From: Pseudomonadota bacterium
GTDB taxonomy: Bacteria; Desulfobacterota; Desulfobulbia; Desulfobulbales; Desulfocapsaceae
Direction of reading: 5' to 3'
Assembly: GCA_018820855.1 (NCBI GenBank)
Contig: JAHJNL010000007.1
Span: 1 to 64,000 of the forward strand
DNA: 64,000 nt
The position numbers and the translations under genes are program-made. The notes beneath the pieces are model-generated. The model had not been told where the DNA came from. It saw only the letters and a list, made by a program, of their open reading frames with translations, and did not search any database. The stretch's first letter is position 1. Each line of letters opens with the position of its first letter. Shown piece after piece: positions 62,609 through 64,000 of this stretch.

Positions 62609-63730
62609 TTAAGAAAAGGTGGTGAGATCTCGAAAGACCACCACTGCACCGGTAAGTTTATTACTTTCTATAATTGGGGTGGAAGTGTACTCTACGGTGA
62701 AACTGCTCCCATCTTTTGCCCAGAAGATATCATCCGACTTGAAGTGAACCTCTCCGTCCTGGCAGGCCATGTGAATTGGACAATCTTTATCTTTATAGTG
62801 GGTTCCGTCGCTATGACTGTGATGAACAAGGTCATGATGTGACCTGCCGATTAACTCTGCCTGTTCCCAACCAAGCATTATGGAAGCAGCCTTGTTCATG
62901 AACGTCACATTGCCGTCAATGTCCAAGCCGAAAATTCCTTCTCCGGCAGAATTGAGGATGAGTTCCAGCTGTTTTTTGAGTTTTTTTGTTTTGCCGATAT
63001 CTTTAAATACCACCACTGCACCTGTGACCTTGTTCTCATCAAGAAGCGGTGTGGATGTGTATTCTACGGAAAAGTTCTGGCCAGACTTTTTCCAGAAGAT
63101 ATCATCGGATTCAGAATAATCTTGTCCTTCTTTATAGGCTTTGAGGATTGGACAATCCTGAACCGGAAAATCAGTGCCGTCCTGGTGGGAATGGTGGACC
63201 ATGCTATGGTGGGGATTTCCGATGAGTTCTTCTGCACTCCATCCGAGTAATTCGGTCGCCTTCTGGTTGACAAAAGTTACTTTACCCTGAATGTCGAGGC
63301 CGACAATGCCATCGCCTGCGGAGTTAAGAATAGCCTGCAGCCTTTTCCTCAGTTTGATTCCTTCTGCTTCTGCCTGAATTCGTTCCGCTATTTCTCTGTT
63401 TAAGGAGCCATTGATTACAGACATTTCAAAGGTCTTTTTTTCCACAGCAGCATCAAGACTGGACTGGACATAGTTTAATGCTTCAGTAGTCGAGTTGAGC
63501 TTTTCTTCAAGTTGCAGCAGCCGTTTTTTATAAGAATTAGATGCGCCGATGAAAAGAAAGAGAGTGAAGCCGTAGAGTGAAGAGAGTGTTACAAGGGACC
63601 AGGATTCATAGGGAATATATGATATGCTATTTGCGTTTGCTGTAATTTTAAGGTCAAGGACGTACAAAATCACAGCCACAGAAATGAACGCCAAAGAAAG
63701 CAACAGAGAAAAACGGAATTTAGTGGTCAT
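62609..63730 (-). CDS. Membrane tandem-PAS sensor protein without kinase domain
   Basis: 373 residues: two membrane helices (about 8-24 and 47-63), a coiled coil (65-130), and two PAS domains (about 133-250 and 257-370). Each PAS has a repeated insertion with HHSHQDGT or HHSHSDGT and a later DCPI, so the domains are paralogous. No H-box or ATPase follows. AGGAG lies six bases before the ATG. It sits between a histidine kinase (stop 39 bp upstream) and the response regulator (22 bp downstream), so it is a likely third component of this sensory system. Confidence 0.85.
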   Translation of the reverse strand: MTTKFRFSLLLSLAFISVAVILYVLDLKITANANSISYIPYESWSLVTLSSLYGFTLFLFIGASNSYKKRLLQLEEKLNSTTEALNYVQSSLDAAVEKKTFEMSVINGSLNREIAERIQAEAEGIKLRKRLQAILNSAGDGIVGLDIQGKVTFVNQKATELLGWSAEELIGNPHHSMVHHSHQDGTDFPVQDCPILKAYKEGQDYSESDDIFWKKSGQNFSVEYTSTPLLDENKVTGAVVVFKDIGKTKKLKKQLELILNSAGEGIFGLDIDGNVTFMNKAASIMLGWEQAELIGRSHHDLVHHSHSDGTHYKDKDCPIHMACQDGEVHFKSDDIFWAKDGSSFTVEYTSTPIIESNKLTGAVVVFRDLTTFS

Positions 63731-63769
63731 AAAATGCTCCTTGCAAAACGTTACCAGAGACTTAATTCC

Positions 63770-64000
63770 CTAGTAATCTGAACTCGGCAAATCAATAATG
63801 ACCGAGGTAAATGAACCAAACTCACTCTTAATTCTGAGGAATCCTTTGTTGTCGTGAATAAGGCCGTGGCTTATGCTGAGTCCGAGTCCTGTGCCTTCTC
63901 CTTTGGGTTTTGTAGAATAAAAGGGATCAAAAACCCGATCGATAATATCCTGTTCAATTCCAGTGCCGTTGTCAGTTATTGTGAGGCGGATATATGTTTT
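63770..64000 (-). CDS. Histidine kinase, C-terminal ATPase end (cut by the window)
   Basis: 76 residues plus stop; the gene continues past the right edge. The HATPase boxes are clear: DNGTGI (G1), VFDPFYSTKPKGEGTGLGLS (F-box and G2). The last residues are VIIDLPSSDY. This is a normal kinase ATPase, unlike that at 53269-54723. It heads the kinase, tandem-PAS protein, response regulator order. Confidence 0.9.
   Translation of the reverse strand, partial: KTYIRLTITDNGTGIEQDIIDRVFDPFYSTKPKGEGTGLGLSISHGLIHDNKGFLRIKSEFGSFTSVIIDLPSSDY

Overview
The window looks like a chromosome segment of a polarly flagellated, anaerobic-type Deltaproteobacterium (Desulfobacterota, probably Desulfobulbales-like). 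This is inferred from the flagellar gene order, FlhF/FlhG, the abundance of sigma-54 elements, and a HybA/HybB-like redox module with a pentaheme cytochrome. I cannot name a species. Nearly all of the first 43.6 kb is on the minus strand, so transcription runs from high to low coordinates.

Layout. 1-123: tail of a probable IS4-type transposase (+). 199-6476: flagellin glycosylation genes (zinc-ribbon methyltransferase, pseF, pseC, pseB, Maf glycosyltransferase). 6753-11426: late flagellar genes (fliW, csrA, flgL, flgK, flgN, flgM and a hypothetical gene) behind a sigma-28-like promoter. 11842-23297: flhB-flhA-flhF-flhG-fliA-DUF2802-flgF-flgG-flgA-flgH-flgI-flgJ behind a sigma-54 promoter. 23590-27822: fliL-M-N-O-P-Q-R. 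28099-29670: motA-motB. 30107-43613: TPR protein-flgB-flgC-fliE-fliF-fliG-fliH-fliI-fliJ-motE-like-fliK-flgD-flgE, with a sigma-54 promoter in front of the TPR gene. 43842-48244 (+): cheY, two CheX-like phosphatase genes, and an 853-residue protein with three CheC/CheX-like units plus a degenerate receiver. 48375-50583 (-): a flagellar-type sigma-54 activator and a cNMP-binding protein. 50826-51410 (+): a secreted nuclease.

From about 51.8 kb the content changes. A decayed peroxiredoxin is followed by two small membrane proteins behind a near-consensus sigma-54 promoter, then a histidine kinase with a degenerate ATPase domain. Next (in descending transcription order) is an operon made of an IS1595-type transposase homologue with an apparently broken catalytic triad, an FtsH protease, a pentaheme cytochrome c, a HybA-like iron-sulfur protein and a HybB/NrfD-like membrane subunit. 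This operon has its own sigma-54 promoter. Just upstream lies a three-gene sensory cluster: histidine kinase (cut by the window end), membrane tandem-PAS protein, and sigma-54 response regulator. Both sigma-54 promoters have a perfect inverted repeat 130-270 bp upstream, and the two repeats share the word TACTACAC. My best candidate for an undescribed system is therefore this sigma-54 regulon, which links a domesticated transposase, a membrane protease and a quinone/cytochrome redox complex. The triple CheC-like protein is the second candidate.

All domain calls are by eye from the translated sequence. No database search was run.
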